A stretch of 12,985 bases of DNA from contig JAGYNP010000068.1 of NCBI GenBank assembly GCA_018399935.1, forward strand, positions 1-12,985. Direction: 5' to 3'. Of the stretch, positions 1 through 6,908 are shown one piece after another. The translations under genes and the position numbers were made by a program. Source of the stretch: Candidatus Moraniibacteriota bacterium. Lineage in GTDB: Bacteria; Patescibacteriota; Minisyncoccia; Moranbacterales; DUUL01. Each line of letters opens with the position of its first letter. Position 1 is the first letter of the stretch. Below the pieces are notes generated by a model, which saw nothing but the letters and a program-made list of their open reading frames with translations, ran no database searches and was not told the origin of the DNA.

Positions 1-30
1 AATTATTAACGTAAAGTAGTTTTTTTGTAT

Positions 31-56
31 AATATTGTTTCACGTGAAACAATATT
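31..56. other. parS: parS centromere-like site (ParB/Spo0J binding)
   Basis: The 16 bases at 36-51 read TGTTTCACGTGAAACA, identical to the parS consensus described for Bacillus Spo0J and found across bacteria. It sits inside a longer perfect palindrome (31-56) formed by flanking AATAT/ATATT arms. ParB-family CTP-dependent clamps load on such sites to organise and segregate newly replicated origins. A -10-like TATAAT (28-33) overlaps the left arm, so ParB binding could also touch local transcription. No parA or parB gene lies in the window; the site itself is read directly from sequence and is very unlikely to arise by chance in DNA this A/T-rich. Confidence 0.93.
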
Positions 57-74
57 AAATGAATAGTTTTCTTC

Positions 75-103
75 TTTACAAAATAATCAAAACGTTGTAT
101 AAT
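75..103 (+). promoter_or_regulatory. sigma70-type promoter for tRNA-Ala
   Basis: TTTACA (75-80), a 17-base spacer and a perfect TATAAT (98-103) lie 46 bases before tRNA-Ala. A second, weaker option is TTGACT (107-112) with TAGAAA (130-135), also 17 apart, which would start transcription nearer the tRNA. No separate strong promoter was seen before tRNA-Arg, so the two tRNAs may be co-transcribed. Confidence 0.6.
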
Positions 104-148
104 AAATTGACTTTAATAATAAAATATGGTAGAAATTTAAGAGCAAAA

Positions 149-221
149 GGGCCTGTAGCTCAATTGGTAGAGTATTCCCATGGCATGGGAGAGGTAGTCG
201 GTTCGATTCCGATCAGGTCCA
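149..221 (+). tRNA. tRNA-Ala(GGC)
   Basis: Full cloverleaf: acceptor GGGCCTG/CAGGTCC, D stem GCTC/GAGT, anticodon stem TTCCC/GGGAG with loop ATGGCAT (anticodon GGC), T stem GTCGG/CCGAT with loop TTCGATT, discriminator A221. The acceptor carries the G3:U70 wobble pair, the main identity element for alanyl-tRNA synthetase, which confirms the assignment. It reads GCC and GCU codons. The 3' CCA is not encoded (the next bases are CTA), so it must be added after transcription. Confidence 0.96.
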
Positions 222-310
222 CTACTAATTTTCTCCAAAAGTTAAAATAGTAGGTTGCTAACACTTTTATTTTTGTAATTCAGTAGATATTTGTGTTTAT
301 TAATACCTTT

Positions 311-382
311 GCCCTCGTAGTTCAATGGATAGAACGGAGGCCTCCTAAGCTTTAAATTTAGGTTCGATTCCTAACGAGGGCA
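311..382 (+). tRNA. tRNA-Arg(CCT)
   Basis: Cloverleaf: acceptor GCCCTCG/CGAGGGC, D stem GTTC/GAAC, anticodon stem GAGGC/GCTTT (two G-U pairs) with loop CTCCTAA giving anticodon CCT, 4-base variable loop, T stem TTAGG/CCTAA with loop TTCGATT, discriminator A382. It decodes the Arg codon AGG. No CCA is encoded (ACAA follows). It lies 89 bases after tRNA-Ala on the same strand. Confidence 0.95.
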
Positions 383-409
383 CAATCGATTGTAGTTGTG
401 TAAAATACT

Positions 410-431
410 CTTAACATCTAGATATGTTAAG
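410..431 (+). repeat. 8-bp hairpin between tRNA-Arg and cca
   Basis: CTTAACAT (410-417) and ATGTTAAG (424-431) form a perfect 8-bp stem with a 6-base loop, 28 bases after tRNA-Arg. No T-run follows, so it is not a standard intrinsic terminator. It could mark the 3' end of the tRNA transcript or a processing site. Confidence 0.4.
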
Positions 432-444
432 GGTAAGTTAATTC

Positions 445-500
445 AAAGTTGAAGAATTAATAAAGTCTTTGTTTGAAATAAAATTTTCAACTTTATAAAT
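445..500 (+). promoter_or_regulatory. promoter and inverted repeat in front of cca; near-leaderless mRNA
   Basis: TTGAAA (473-478), a 16-base spacer and TATAAA (495-500) form a good sigma70 promoter. A start about 7 bases downstream falls at ~507, only a few bases before the ATG at 511. There is no SD, so the cca message is probably leaderless. The promoter is overlapped by a perfect 9-bp inverted repeat, AAAGTTGAA (445-453) and TTCAACTTT (487-495), whose right arm touches the -10 box. This could be an operator, but its spacing of 33 bases is large. Confidence 0.5.
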
Positions 501-510
501 TTTTTAATTA

Positions 511-2040
511 ATGTTTATGTTTGAAATCCCAGTAAATTTATTAGAAGTGATATTTAAACTTGAAAAAGAAAAATTTGAGGTTTTTGTGGTGGGTGGTTCA
601 GTAAGAGATATATTACTTAAAAAACAACCTGAAGATTGGGATTTAACTACCAATGCCCGACCAGAAGAGATCTTAAAAATTTTTCCTGATGCTAAATATA
701 AAAATGAATTTGGAACTGTTTTAGTTCCAGAAAAATATCTTAATAAAAAACTGGATAAAAATAAAAAAGGATTTTTTGAAATAACTACTTACCGAAAAGA
801 AGGTTTTTATAAAGACAAAAGACGACCAGATAAGGTTGTTTTTGCTAACAAACTAGAGGATGATTTAAAAAGAAGGGATTTTACAATAAATACTTTGGTT
901 TTAAAAATTAAAGAGGTTAATAAAAAATTAAAAAATTCTAAGAAAAGATTTGAAGAAATAAAAAAAGATCAAATAGAAATTATAGATAAATTTCAAGGTA
1001 AAAAAGATTTAAAAAATAAAATAATTAAAACTGTTGGTAATTCGGATAATAGGATAGAAGAAGATGCATTAAGAATGATGAGAGCTATTAGGCTATCTAG
1101 TCAATTAAATTTTAAAATAGAAAAAGAAACTTTTATTACTATTCAAAAAAAAGCTTATAATTTAAAATATATTTCCAAAGAAAGGATCAAAGAAGAGCTA
1201 GAAAAGATAATTTTATCTCAATTTCCAGCTAAGGGAATTCAGCTTTTAGTGGAAACTGGTTTAATGAAATGGATTATTCCAGAAGTAATAGAAACTATTA
1301 ATGTTCGTCAAAATTACCATCATTATAATGGTCCATATAACACTGTTTATAAACATCTTTTAGCTAGTTTGGATAAATGTCCTTCTGAAAAATTTGAGGT
1401 CAGGATGGCGGCTTTTTTGCATGATATTGGCAAACCAAGTACTAAACAAGGAAGTGGATATAAAGCTTCTTTTTATAATCATGAGTATTTAGGAGCTAAA
1501 ATGGTCAAGAAAATTATGGAAAGACTTAAGTTTTCTCGAGAAGTGATTAATAAAACGGTTCTTTTAGTGAGAAATCATATGTTTTATTATAATGTAGATG
1601 AAGTTGGAGAAGCTGGAGTTCGAAAAGTTATTAGAAAAGTTGGTCTTGAAAATATTAATGATTTAATCGATGTTAGAATTGCTGATCGTTTAGGTTCAGG
1701 AGTTCCAAAGGCAACTCCTTATCGCTTGAGACATTTTAAGTTTATGGTGGACAAGGTTAGTCAAGATCCAATTTCAGTTAAACAGTTAAAAATTAATGGT
1801 AATGATTTAATTCAAGAATTAAAAATTAAAGCAGGACCTAAGATTGGAGCAATTTTAGATGTCTTATTAATGGAGGTTATTGAAAATCCTGCAAAAAATA
1901 ATATTGAAAACCTATTAAAAAGAGCTAAAATTTTAATCAAAGAGGATCTAAAAAGTCTTCGAAAAAAAGCCAAGGAAAAAATTAATACTGAAAATAAAAA
2001 AAAAGAAAAAGAAATTAAAAATAAACATTGGATAAAATAG
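511..2040 (+). CDS. cca: CCA-adding enzyme (tRNA nucleotidyltransferase), class II, with HD domain
   Basis: Adds CTP, CTP and ATP to the 3' end of tRNAs without a template, in the cytosol. Visible motifs follow the class II polymerase-beta order: GGSVRD at residues 28-33, metal-binding pair D42/D44 in EDWDLTT, RRDFTIN (121-127), the neck motif EEDALRMMRAIR (183-194), then an HD-type domain with HDIGKP (304-309). At 509 residues it is longer than many bacterial family members; the excess includes a Lys-rich insert around 132-155 and a highly basic tail after ~485 that could bind RNA. Poly(A) polymerase is the main alternative. The flanking tRNAs all lack an encoded CCA, which favours CCA addition. 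The start is ATG 511; ATG 517 (third codon) is equally possible since no SD is present. Confidence 0.92.
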   Translation: MFMFEIPVNLLEVIFKLEKEKFEVFVVGGSVRDILLKKQPEDWDLTTNARPEEILKIFPDAKYKNEFGTVLVPEKYLNKKLDKNKKGFFEITTYRKEGFYKDKRRPDKVVFANKLEDDLKRRDFTINTLVLKIKEVNKKLKNSKKRFEEIKKDQIEIIDKFQGKKDLKNKIIKTVGNSDNRIEEDALRMMRAIRLSSQLNFKIEKETFITIQKKAYNLKYISKERIKEELEKIILSQFPAKGIQLLVETGLMKWIIPEVIETINVRQNYHHYNGPYNTVYKHLLASLDKCPSEKFEVRMAAFLHDIGKPSTKQGSGYKASFYNHEYLGAKMVKKIMERLKFSREVINKTVLLVRNHMFYYNVDEVGEAGVRKVIRKVGLENINDLIDVRIADRLGSGVPKATPYRLRHFKFMVDKVSQDPISVKQLKINGNDLIQELKIKAGPKIGAILDVLLMEVIENPAKNNIENLLKRAKILIKEDLKSLRKKAKEKINTENKKKEKEIKNKHWIK

Positions 2041-2046
2041 TTTTGG

Positions 2047-2074
2047 TTGACTTTTAGTTAAAGTTGGTTATATT
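2047..2074 (+). promoter_or_regulatory. promoter for the CAT-anticodon tRNA
   Basis: TTGACT (2047-2052), a 16-base spacer and TATATT (2069-2074) begin 7 bases after the cca stop codon. The predicted start near 2081 would leave a ~57-base leader to be trimmed before the tRNA at 2138. Confidence 0.5.
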
Positions 2075-2137
2075 TATAAAGTAAATAATTAAATGATTAA
2101 TTAGAATAAAGTTTATTGAAAAGTTAATAAAATATAA

Positions 2138-2209
2138 GGGACCGTAGCTCAGCGGTAGAGCAGTCGGCTCATAACCGATTGGTCACAGGTTCGAATCCTG
2201 TCGGTCCCA
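2138..2209 (+). tRNA. tRNA with CAT anticodon: elongator Met (or Ile2)
   Basis: Cloverleaf: acceptor GGGACCG/CGGTCCC, D stem GCTC/GAGC, anticodon stem GTCGG/CCGAT with loop CTCATAA (anticodon CAT), variable TGGTC, T stem ACAGG/CCTGT with loop TTCGAAT, discriminator A2209. It is not the initiator: position 1:72 is a normal G:C pair and the anticodon stem lacks the three consecutive G:C pairs next to the loop. Whether it is elongator tRNA-Met or tRNA-Ile2 (C34 changed to lysidine by TilS) cannot be settled by eye; Met is favoured. CCA is not encoded. Confidence 0.93.
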
Positions 2210-2552
2210 CTTGATTTTTGATTTGAGTTATTTGGTTTATATAAGCTCCAAATATAAATTTATAAAAAAAATTTAATACTTTGTGGAATTTGAAAATCGA
2301 AATAGAAAGTTAAATAGTAATTCTATTTATTTTATTGATGGGTAGATTTTTAGTATATAATATTTAAATATTCAAGTTAAATTTAAAGAATTCTATTAAT
2401 TTCAAATCCCGATAATCTTATTGTGAATAATTTTAATTTATTTTGTTTACTTGGTATGGATATTTTTTAAATATTATTGTCTTAAGAATAAAAATATAAA
2501 AATTGAAATATTTATATTAAATTCAATAATAAGGTAAAAGAATTATATGTGA
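2210..2552. other. A/T-rich intergenic stretch with no gene seen
   Basis: About 340 bases without a convincing reading frame. A 7-bp inverted repeat (TATTTGG 2229-2235, CCAAATA 2248-2254) just after the tRNA has no T-run. A TATAAT (2356-2361) with TTGATG 15 bases upstream (2335-2340) is a weak plus-strand promoter candidate that could feed the small frame at 2553. Confidence 0.5.
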
Positions 2553-2732
2553 AAGGAGAAATTACCAAACAACAAGAAAGAGAACACCTTAAATGAATCT
2601 AAGTTTGACAAAAAATTTAGAGAGCTTGTTATAAAAAGCAAATTCATACCCAGAGAAGAGCGTGAGCTTGATTTAATGGCAGATGAGTTTGCCGATGGTT
2701 TAAACAAACAAGTTACTCCTGAGAACGATTAA
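2553..2732 (+). pseudogene. small unrecognised reading frame lacking a start codon (59 codons)
   Basis: A frame open from 2553 to TAA 2730-2732 encodes a charged peptide whose second half (FRELVIKSKF, then PREERELDLMADEFADGL) looks like real protein. Its codons, such as GAG CGT GAG CTT, are less A/T-biased than the surroundings. No ATG, GTG or TTG occurs in frame before ATG 2676, which would leave 18 codons. A strong SD-like AAAGGAG (2552-2558) has no start codon at normal spacing. Two repairs are possible. The frame beginning GTG 2549 joins it if one base is skipped at AAA-TGA (2591-2596). Alternatively, ATG 2547 is followed at once by TGA. I read it as a broken gene, a sequencing indel or an unconventional start. 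I do not recognise the family and assign no function. Confidence 0.45.
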
Positions 2733-2847
2733 AATCTTTTGCAAATCTTCTGGCTAATTTGTATTCACTAGATTTTCTAACTTATTTTATAATTTAAAAA
2801 ATAAAAAAGTATAATACATAAAAATCAAATTTATATTACAATAAAGC

Positions 2848-2869
2848 AATTTAAAATCGATTTTAAATT
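2848..2869. repeat. 22-bp perfect palindrome upstream of the MFS gene
   Basis: AATTTAAAATC (2848-2858) is exactly mirrored by GATTTTAAATT (2859-2869), about 90 bases before the transporter start. A two-fold-symmetric operator is possible. In DNA this A/T-rich, chance or a loopless cruciform is also plausible. Confidence 0.4.
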
Positions 2870-2956
2870 TAATTTTATTAAATAAACCTTAATACAAAAG
2901 ATAAGAATTCAAATAAAAAAACTAATTAAAAAGAGTATAAAAAACTAAATCTAAAA

Positions 2957-4171
2957 ATGGAACATTTTACTATTCCACATCGTCATTTTAAAAAACCCCA
3001 TTATTTTAATGGTAAACTTTCAAAAGGATTTAAGAGTTTATTGACTAATAGAATAATAACTAATATTGGAACTGGTTTTTTTGCGATTTTTTTGCCAATT
3101 TTTTTATATGAAATTTTAGATAATAATTTAACTTTTCTTGCTTTTTATTATTTAATTAGTTATACATTGTCTTTATTTTTTGCTATTCTTCTACCTCATA
3201 GTTTAAATAAATTTGGTTTTAAAAAAGCTTTACAATTTAGTACTTTAATTGGAGTTTTTTATTATTTAGCTATTTTTCTTTTAAAAGAGGATAATTTTCT
3301 GTTTCTTTTGCCATTGGTCATTTTTTTAATTAGTTTTTGGCGTTTTTTGTATTGGGTTCCTTATAATATTGATTTTTCCAAATTTACTAATATTAAAGAT
3401 AGAGGTAAAGAAATTGGTTTTATTGAGGCTATGTTAAGTCTAATTGGAATAATAACTCCAATTATAGCTGGTTTTATAATAATAAATTTTGGTTTTAATT
3501 TTTTATTTTTAATTGGCTGTTTGATATTCTTTTTTTCTTTTTTCCCTTTAATAAAGCTTCCTAAAACCAGAGAGAAATTCACTTGGAGTAGAAAAGAAAT
3601 TATAAAAAAAGTTTTTTTAAAAAGAAATCGAAAATTAGTATTATTTTTCTTTTTAGATGGAGCAGAAACAGTTTTAGGGGTTTTTGTTTGGCCGGTTTTT
3701 GTGTATGAATTATTGCAAGGTAATTATTTAGAAATTGGTTTTATTTCTTCTTTAGTAGTTTTATTTACTATAGTTTTACAATTAACTGCTGGCAAGTTGG
3801 TTGATAAAAATAAAAATAAAGTTATAAAAACAGGAGGATTATTTTACGCATTAGGTTGGTTTTTAAAAGTTTTTACTTTAACTTCTTTACATGTTTTTGT
3901 TTTTGATGCATTTCATCAATTTATGAAAGTATTTTATAGAATTCCTTTAGATGCTTTGGTTTTTGAGACAGCTTTTAAACAAAAACATTTAATTGATGAA
4001 TTTAATGTTTTTCGACAAGTTTGTTTGTTCTTGGGTCGTTTATCAATGGTTATTTTAATTACAATATTGTCTTTATTTATATCTTCTATCAATTGGATTT
4101 TTATTTTAGGTGTTTTCTCTGCTTTATTTATTAGTGTTTTTTATAAAAAAATAGAAGATTCTTTGATTTGA
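2957..4171 (+). CDS. MFS-family membrane transporter, substrate unknown
   Basis: A 404-residue, very hydrophobic protein whose length and pattern fit the 12 transmembrane helices of the major facilitator superfamily. A basic, His-rich cytoplasmic N-terminus (about 1-30) precedes the first helix (TNIGTGFFAIFLPIFLYEIL). Two six-helix halves are separated by a basic loop near residues 200-225 (TREKFTWSRKEIIKKVFLKR). A DK-rich cytoplasmic segment, GKLVDKNKNKVIK, occurs at the place of the MFS A-like loop in the second half. No residue pattern identifies the substrate; drug, sugar or nucleoside efflux or uptake are all possible. There is no SD; a TATAAA at 2936-2941 would give an mRNA with only a few leader bases. 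It appears monocistronic, with its own terminator. TGA is the stop codon, showing that TGA is not reassigned here. Confidence 0.85.
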   Translation: MEHFTIPHRHFKKPHYFNGKLSKGFKSLLTNRIITNIGTGFFAIFLPIFLYEILDNNLTFLAFYYLISYTLSLFFAILLPHSLNKFGFKKALQFSTLIGVFYYLAIFLLKEDNFLFLLPLVIFLISFWRFLYWVPYNIDFSKFTNIKDRGKEIGFIEAMLSLIGIITPIIAGFIIINFGFNFLFLIGCLIFFFSFFPLIKLPKTREKFTWSRKEIIKKVFLKRNRKLVLFFFLDGAETVLGVFVWPVFVYELLQGNYLEIGFISSLVVLFTIVLQLTAGKLVDKNKNKVIKTGGLFYALGWFLKVFTLTSLHVFVFDAFHQFMKVFYRIPLDALVFETAFKQKHLIDEFNVFRQVCLFLGRLSMVILITILSLFISSINWIFILGVFSALFISVFYKKIEDSLI

Positions 4172-4186
4172 TATTTTTTTATAAAT

Positions 4187-4217
4187 AAAAGTACTTAATT
4201 TAAATTAAGCTTTTTTT
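4187..4217 (+). terminator. intrinsic terminator after the MFS gene
   Basis: A perfect 16-base palindrome (4194-4209, CTTAATTT/AAATTAAG) is followed by C and seven T residues (4211-4217), 22 bases after the stop codon. An upstream A-run (4187-4190) can extend the stem against the T-run. Confidence 0.75.
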
Positions 4218-4272
4218 GGTTAAATTTTTAGGGTAAAATAAAAATAATCAAAATAATTAAATCAAAAATCTT

Positions 4273-5454
4273 ATGAAACCTTTAGCTGATTTAGTTCGAC
4301 CAACTGATTTTAATAGTTTTTTTGGTCAAGAAAAATTAACTGGAAAAACCAGTTTTTTGCGACAAGCTATTGAAAATGATAATTTGCCGTCGTTGATTTT
4401 TTGGGGTCCACCAGGAACTGGAAAAACTACTTTAGCTGGAATTATTGCCCAGGAAACCAGGGCTGATTTTTTTAAACTCAGTGCTGTTAACAGCGGAAAG
4501 AAGAATTTAAAAGAAGTTATTGAAAAATCTCTAGAAAATTCCAAAAAAAACCAAAAAACTATTTTATTTTTGGATGAAATTCATCGTTGGAACAAAGCCC
4601 AACAAGACGCTTTATTACCCTATGTTGAAGAGGGACAAATTATTTTAATTGGGGCCACCACTGAAAATCCTAGCTTTGAGGTTAATTCTGCTTTGATTTC
4701 CCGATCTAGAGTTTTGGTTTTGGAAAAATTAACTATTTTAGCTTTAGAAAAAATAATTCAACAAGCCTTGAAAACATTTTCTAAAACTAATAATAAAAAA
4801 ATTGACATTGCTAAAAAAGAAATTAAGTTAATTGCTGAGCTGGCTAATGGCGACGCGCGGATGGCTTTGAATACTTTGGAAGCTTGTTTGCAGCAAGATA
4901 AAAAAATTAACACTGATTTAATTAAAGAAGTTTTACAAAAATCTCATCTTTACTATGACAAAAATGGGGAAGAACATTACAATATTATTTCCGCTCTTCA
5001 TAAATCAATGCGAGGAGGGGATCCTCAGGGGGCGATTTATTGGTTGGTTAGAATGTTAGAAGGTGGAGAAGATCCAGTTTATATTGCCAGAAGATTAATG
5101 CGATTTGCTTCGGAAGATATTGGGTTGGCTGATAATCATGCTTTGATTTTAGCCAATGGGGTTTTTGAGGCTTGTCGAAAAATTGGCATGCCAGAGTGCG
5201 GAGTGATTTTGACTCAGGGGGTTATTTATTTAAGTAAAACTAAAAAAAGTATTTTAGCGTATGAAGCTTATAAACAAGCAAAGCAAGATGTTAAAAAATT
5301 TGGAAATTTACCAGTTCCATTACATATTAGAAACGCTCCAACTAGATTAATGAAAAATTTGGGCTATGGTAAAAATTATAAATATACCCCCAAAGAAGAT
5401 AGTTCTAATCAACAATATTTACCTAATAAACTTAAAAATAGACGTTATTTTTAA
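4273..5454 (+). CDS. rarA: replication-associated recombination protein A (RarA/MgsA AAA+ ATPase)
   Basis: A clamp-loader-like AAA+ ATPase that acts at stalled or damaged replication forks. The N-terminus MKPLADLVRP with the FGQEKL box is typical of the RarA/WRNIP1 family. Walker A GPPGTGKTT is at 45-53, Walker B LFLDEIHRW around 98-106, sensor 1 GATTENPSFE near 127-136, and the SRSRV arginine-finger region near 143-147. The C-terminal half matches the MgsA tetramerisation domain (GDPQGAIYWL.RMLEGGEDP and ARRLMRFASEDIG). At 393 residues it is slightly short of typical 420-450, with no missing core motif. ATG 4273 matches the family start although no SD is present. It is transcribed alone and converges on the LysM operon. 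Confidence 0.95.
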   Translation: MKPLADLVRPTDFNSFFGQEKLTGKTSFLRQAIENDNLPSLIFWGPPGTGKTTLAGIIAQETRADFFKLSAVNSGKKNLKEVIEKSLENSKKNQKTILFLDEIHRWNKAQQDALLPYVEEGQIILIGATTENPSFEVNSALISRSRVLVLEKLTILALEKIIQQALKTFSKTNNKKIDIAKKEIKLIAELANGDARMALNTLEACLQQDKKINTDLIKEVLQKSHLYYDKNGEEHYNIISALHKSMRGGDPQGAIYWLVRMLEGGEDPVYIARRLMRFASEDIGLADNHALILANGVFEACRKIGMPECGVILTQGVIYLSKTKKSILAYEAYKQAKQDVKKFGNLPVPLHIRNAPTRLMKNLGYGKNYKYTPKEDSSNQQYLPNKLKNRRYF

Positions 5455-5603
5455 GTTCTAAGGTATATTTATAAGTATTAAATTCAAAATTAAAAATAAT
5501 AAACAAGAGTTAAATTACAAATCTAAATTTTTAAAACATAAATTTTTGATTCTTAAAGTTTACTTTTTAATATATATTTTGTCTATTTAAATATTTTTCA
5601 AAT

Positions 5604-5642
5604 AAAAAAGCACTTAACAGAATTTTCCGTTAAGTGCTTTTT
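5604..5642. terminator. bidirectional terminator between rarA and the LysM operon
   Basis: A 14-bp perfect stem, AAAAAGCACTTAAC (5605-5618) and GTTAAGTGCTTTTT (5629-5642), with a 10-base loop. It gives a T-run after the hairpin in both directions, so it can serve rarA (plus) and the gene ending at 5652 (minus), only 10 bases away. Confidence 0.9.
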
Positions 5643-5651
5643 GTTTAAATT

Positions 5652-6899
5652 TTACAATCCTTCTGCTTCCGAAGGAAGGCTGATATAATCACCCTTTTGG
5701 CCATTATATTTTTTTATTCTATTAGCCTTGCTTCCTCGAATAATATCATCGGGGTTGAGGTTGAGGAAAAAAGTCATTCTACTATTTCCCTCATTTTGAG
5801 TATACCAACGGGGTTTTATCCCCATCTGTAAGTAATCAGAGGTTTGATCACCTATTGAAAAACCTCCACCAACTCCCAAAAAAAGAGAATCTTTTCCTTG
5901 AGAGTAACCAGCTTCTCCTAAAAATTCGGGAGTAAATCGATAACCATCATCACCAAGGTCTATTATTGCCAGACGACCTTCAGTGGCAGTAATTGTCTCA
6001 TTATATTCCTCAGCGCCACCTTTAGTGTTAGCTGAAATTTGTTGGCGGTGATGAAGACTTCCAGCTACAAAAGGAAATAATTTCTTCCCTTCAGCTCTTC
6101 GGCTTTCATCTTCTAAATATCCTCTGAGATGAAGGCTCCAGGTGTCTTGCTTTTGAGAAGAGTTATCTTTTTCAGTCTCCTGAAAAGAAATTCCAGCCCC
6201 AACTCCAAAGAGCTGGTTGTCTTTTTGGGTTTCGGCTCTCAAACCACCTTCTAGGCGACGATAGTCATAGGTGGCCTTAAACCCGGGTTTATCCACACTG
6301 GACTCACCCTGGTTGTACCTAATTTTGGGACCAAATTTCCACTTTCTTTCCCCAATGCTTACTTCCCAAGGAAAGATTCCGAAATTGCCATAAAAACCTT
6401 TTCCGGTTCTTTTGGCGTTGTCTTCGGAGCCAGCATCTAGATCTCTCTGAAGGTAGGCTCCGACATTGGCATCCCAATTTCTAAAAGCTTTTCCCCAATC
6501 AGTCTTAAGCCCAGTTTCCTTTTTTTTCACTGGAGCTGGAGCTGATTTTTGTTGAAATACGACGGTTCGAGATTTTTTTTGAACTGCAACCGGGGTTGAT
6601 TTTTCAACCTTGTGAGAAATATTTTTAACTGTTTTTGAAGAAGAATTAATCCTCTCTTTAACAATATAAACTGTTTCTCCTGGAACAAGTTGATCTCTTC
6701 GGTCTAGATAAATTGTTCGGTAATTTTTCAACTTTCGAATAACTAGCCTTTCCGGGTTAGCAGAATACTTTTCTGCAATACCTAATACTGTTTCATCAGT
6801 TTTAACCTGGTGAGGAAGACAAGTGAGAGCCGAGGCGGATTGAATTGAAAACAACCCAATCAATACCACTAAACTTAAAAATTTTACAAACTTTTTCAT
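5652..6899 (-). CDS. secreted LysM protein with beta-strand-rich, barrel-like C-terminal domain
   Basis: Residues 1-24 form a signal peptide (KK, hydrophobic core, ASA cleavage box at 22-24). Residues ~29-82 look like one LysM, a peptidoglycan-glycan-binding fold: HQVKTDETVLGIAEKYSAN, then QLVPGETVYIVKE. A Lys/Ser/Pro/Val linker (~84-130) leads to ~270 residues of alternating polar/aromatic strands (for example WSLHLRGYLEDE, LFPFVAGSLHH, SLFLGVGGGFSIGD, RMTFFLNLNPDD). The repeated Gly, Tyr and Trp strand pattern resembles outer-membrane beta-barrels or autotransporter-like domains. The strong SD (AGGAGG, 6910-6905, spacing 5) overlaps the stop of the upstream lipoprotein, showing translational coupling. 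G+C is visibly higher than in the MFS gene (26 of 60 bases at 6301-6360 against 13 of 60 at 3061-3120). It likely anchors to wall glycan outside the membrane; the specific role is unknown. Confidence 0.75.
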   Translation of the reverse strand: MKKFVKFLSLVVLIGLFSIQSASALTCLPHQVKTDETVLGIAEKYSANPERLVIRKLKNYRTIYLDRRDQLVPGETVYIVKERINSSSKTVKNISHKVEKSTPVAVQKKSRTVVFQQKSAPAPVKKKETGLKTDWGKAFRNWDANVGAYLQRDLDAGSEDNAKRTGKGFYGNFGIFPWEVSIGERKWKFGPKIRYNQGESSVDKPGFKATYDYRRLEGGLRAETQKDNQLFGVGAGISFQETEKDNSSQKQDTWSLHLRGYLEDESRRAEGKKLFPFVAGSLHHRQQISANTKGGAEEYNETITATEGRLAIIDLGDDGYRFTPEFLGEAGYSQGKDSLFLGVGGGFSIGDQTSDYLQMGIKPRWYTQNEGNSRMTFFLNLNPDDIIRGSKANRIKKYNGQKGDYISLPSEAEGL

Positions 6900-6908
6900 A
6901 CTGACCTC

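Noticed and set aside
59..250. 63-codon open frame at the left end
   Set aside because: It runs through tRNA-Ala and its promoter and has no protein-like composition.
2547..2732. Reading TGA as glycine (as in Gracilibacteria/Absconditabacteria) to repair the small frame
   Set aside because: TGA is the natural stop of the MFS gene, and long genes here contain no in-frame TGA, which would be frequent under that code.
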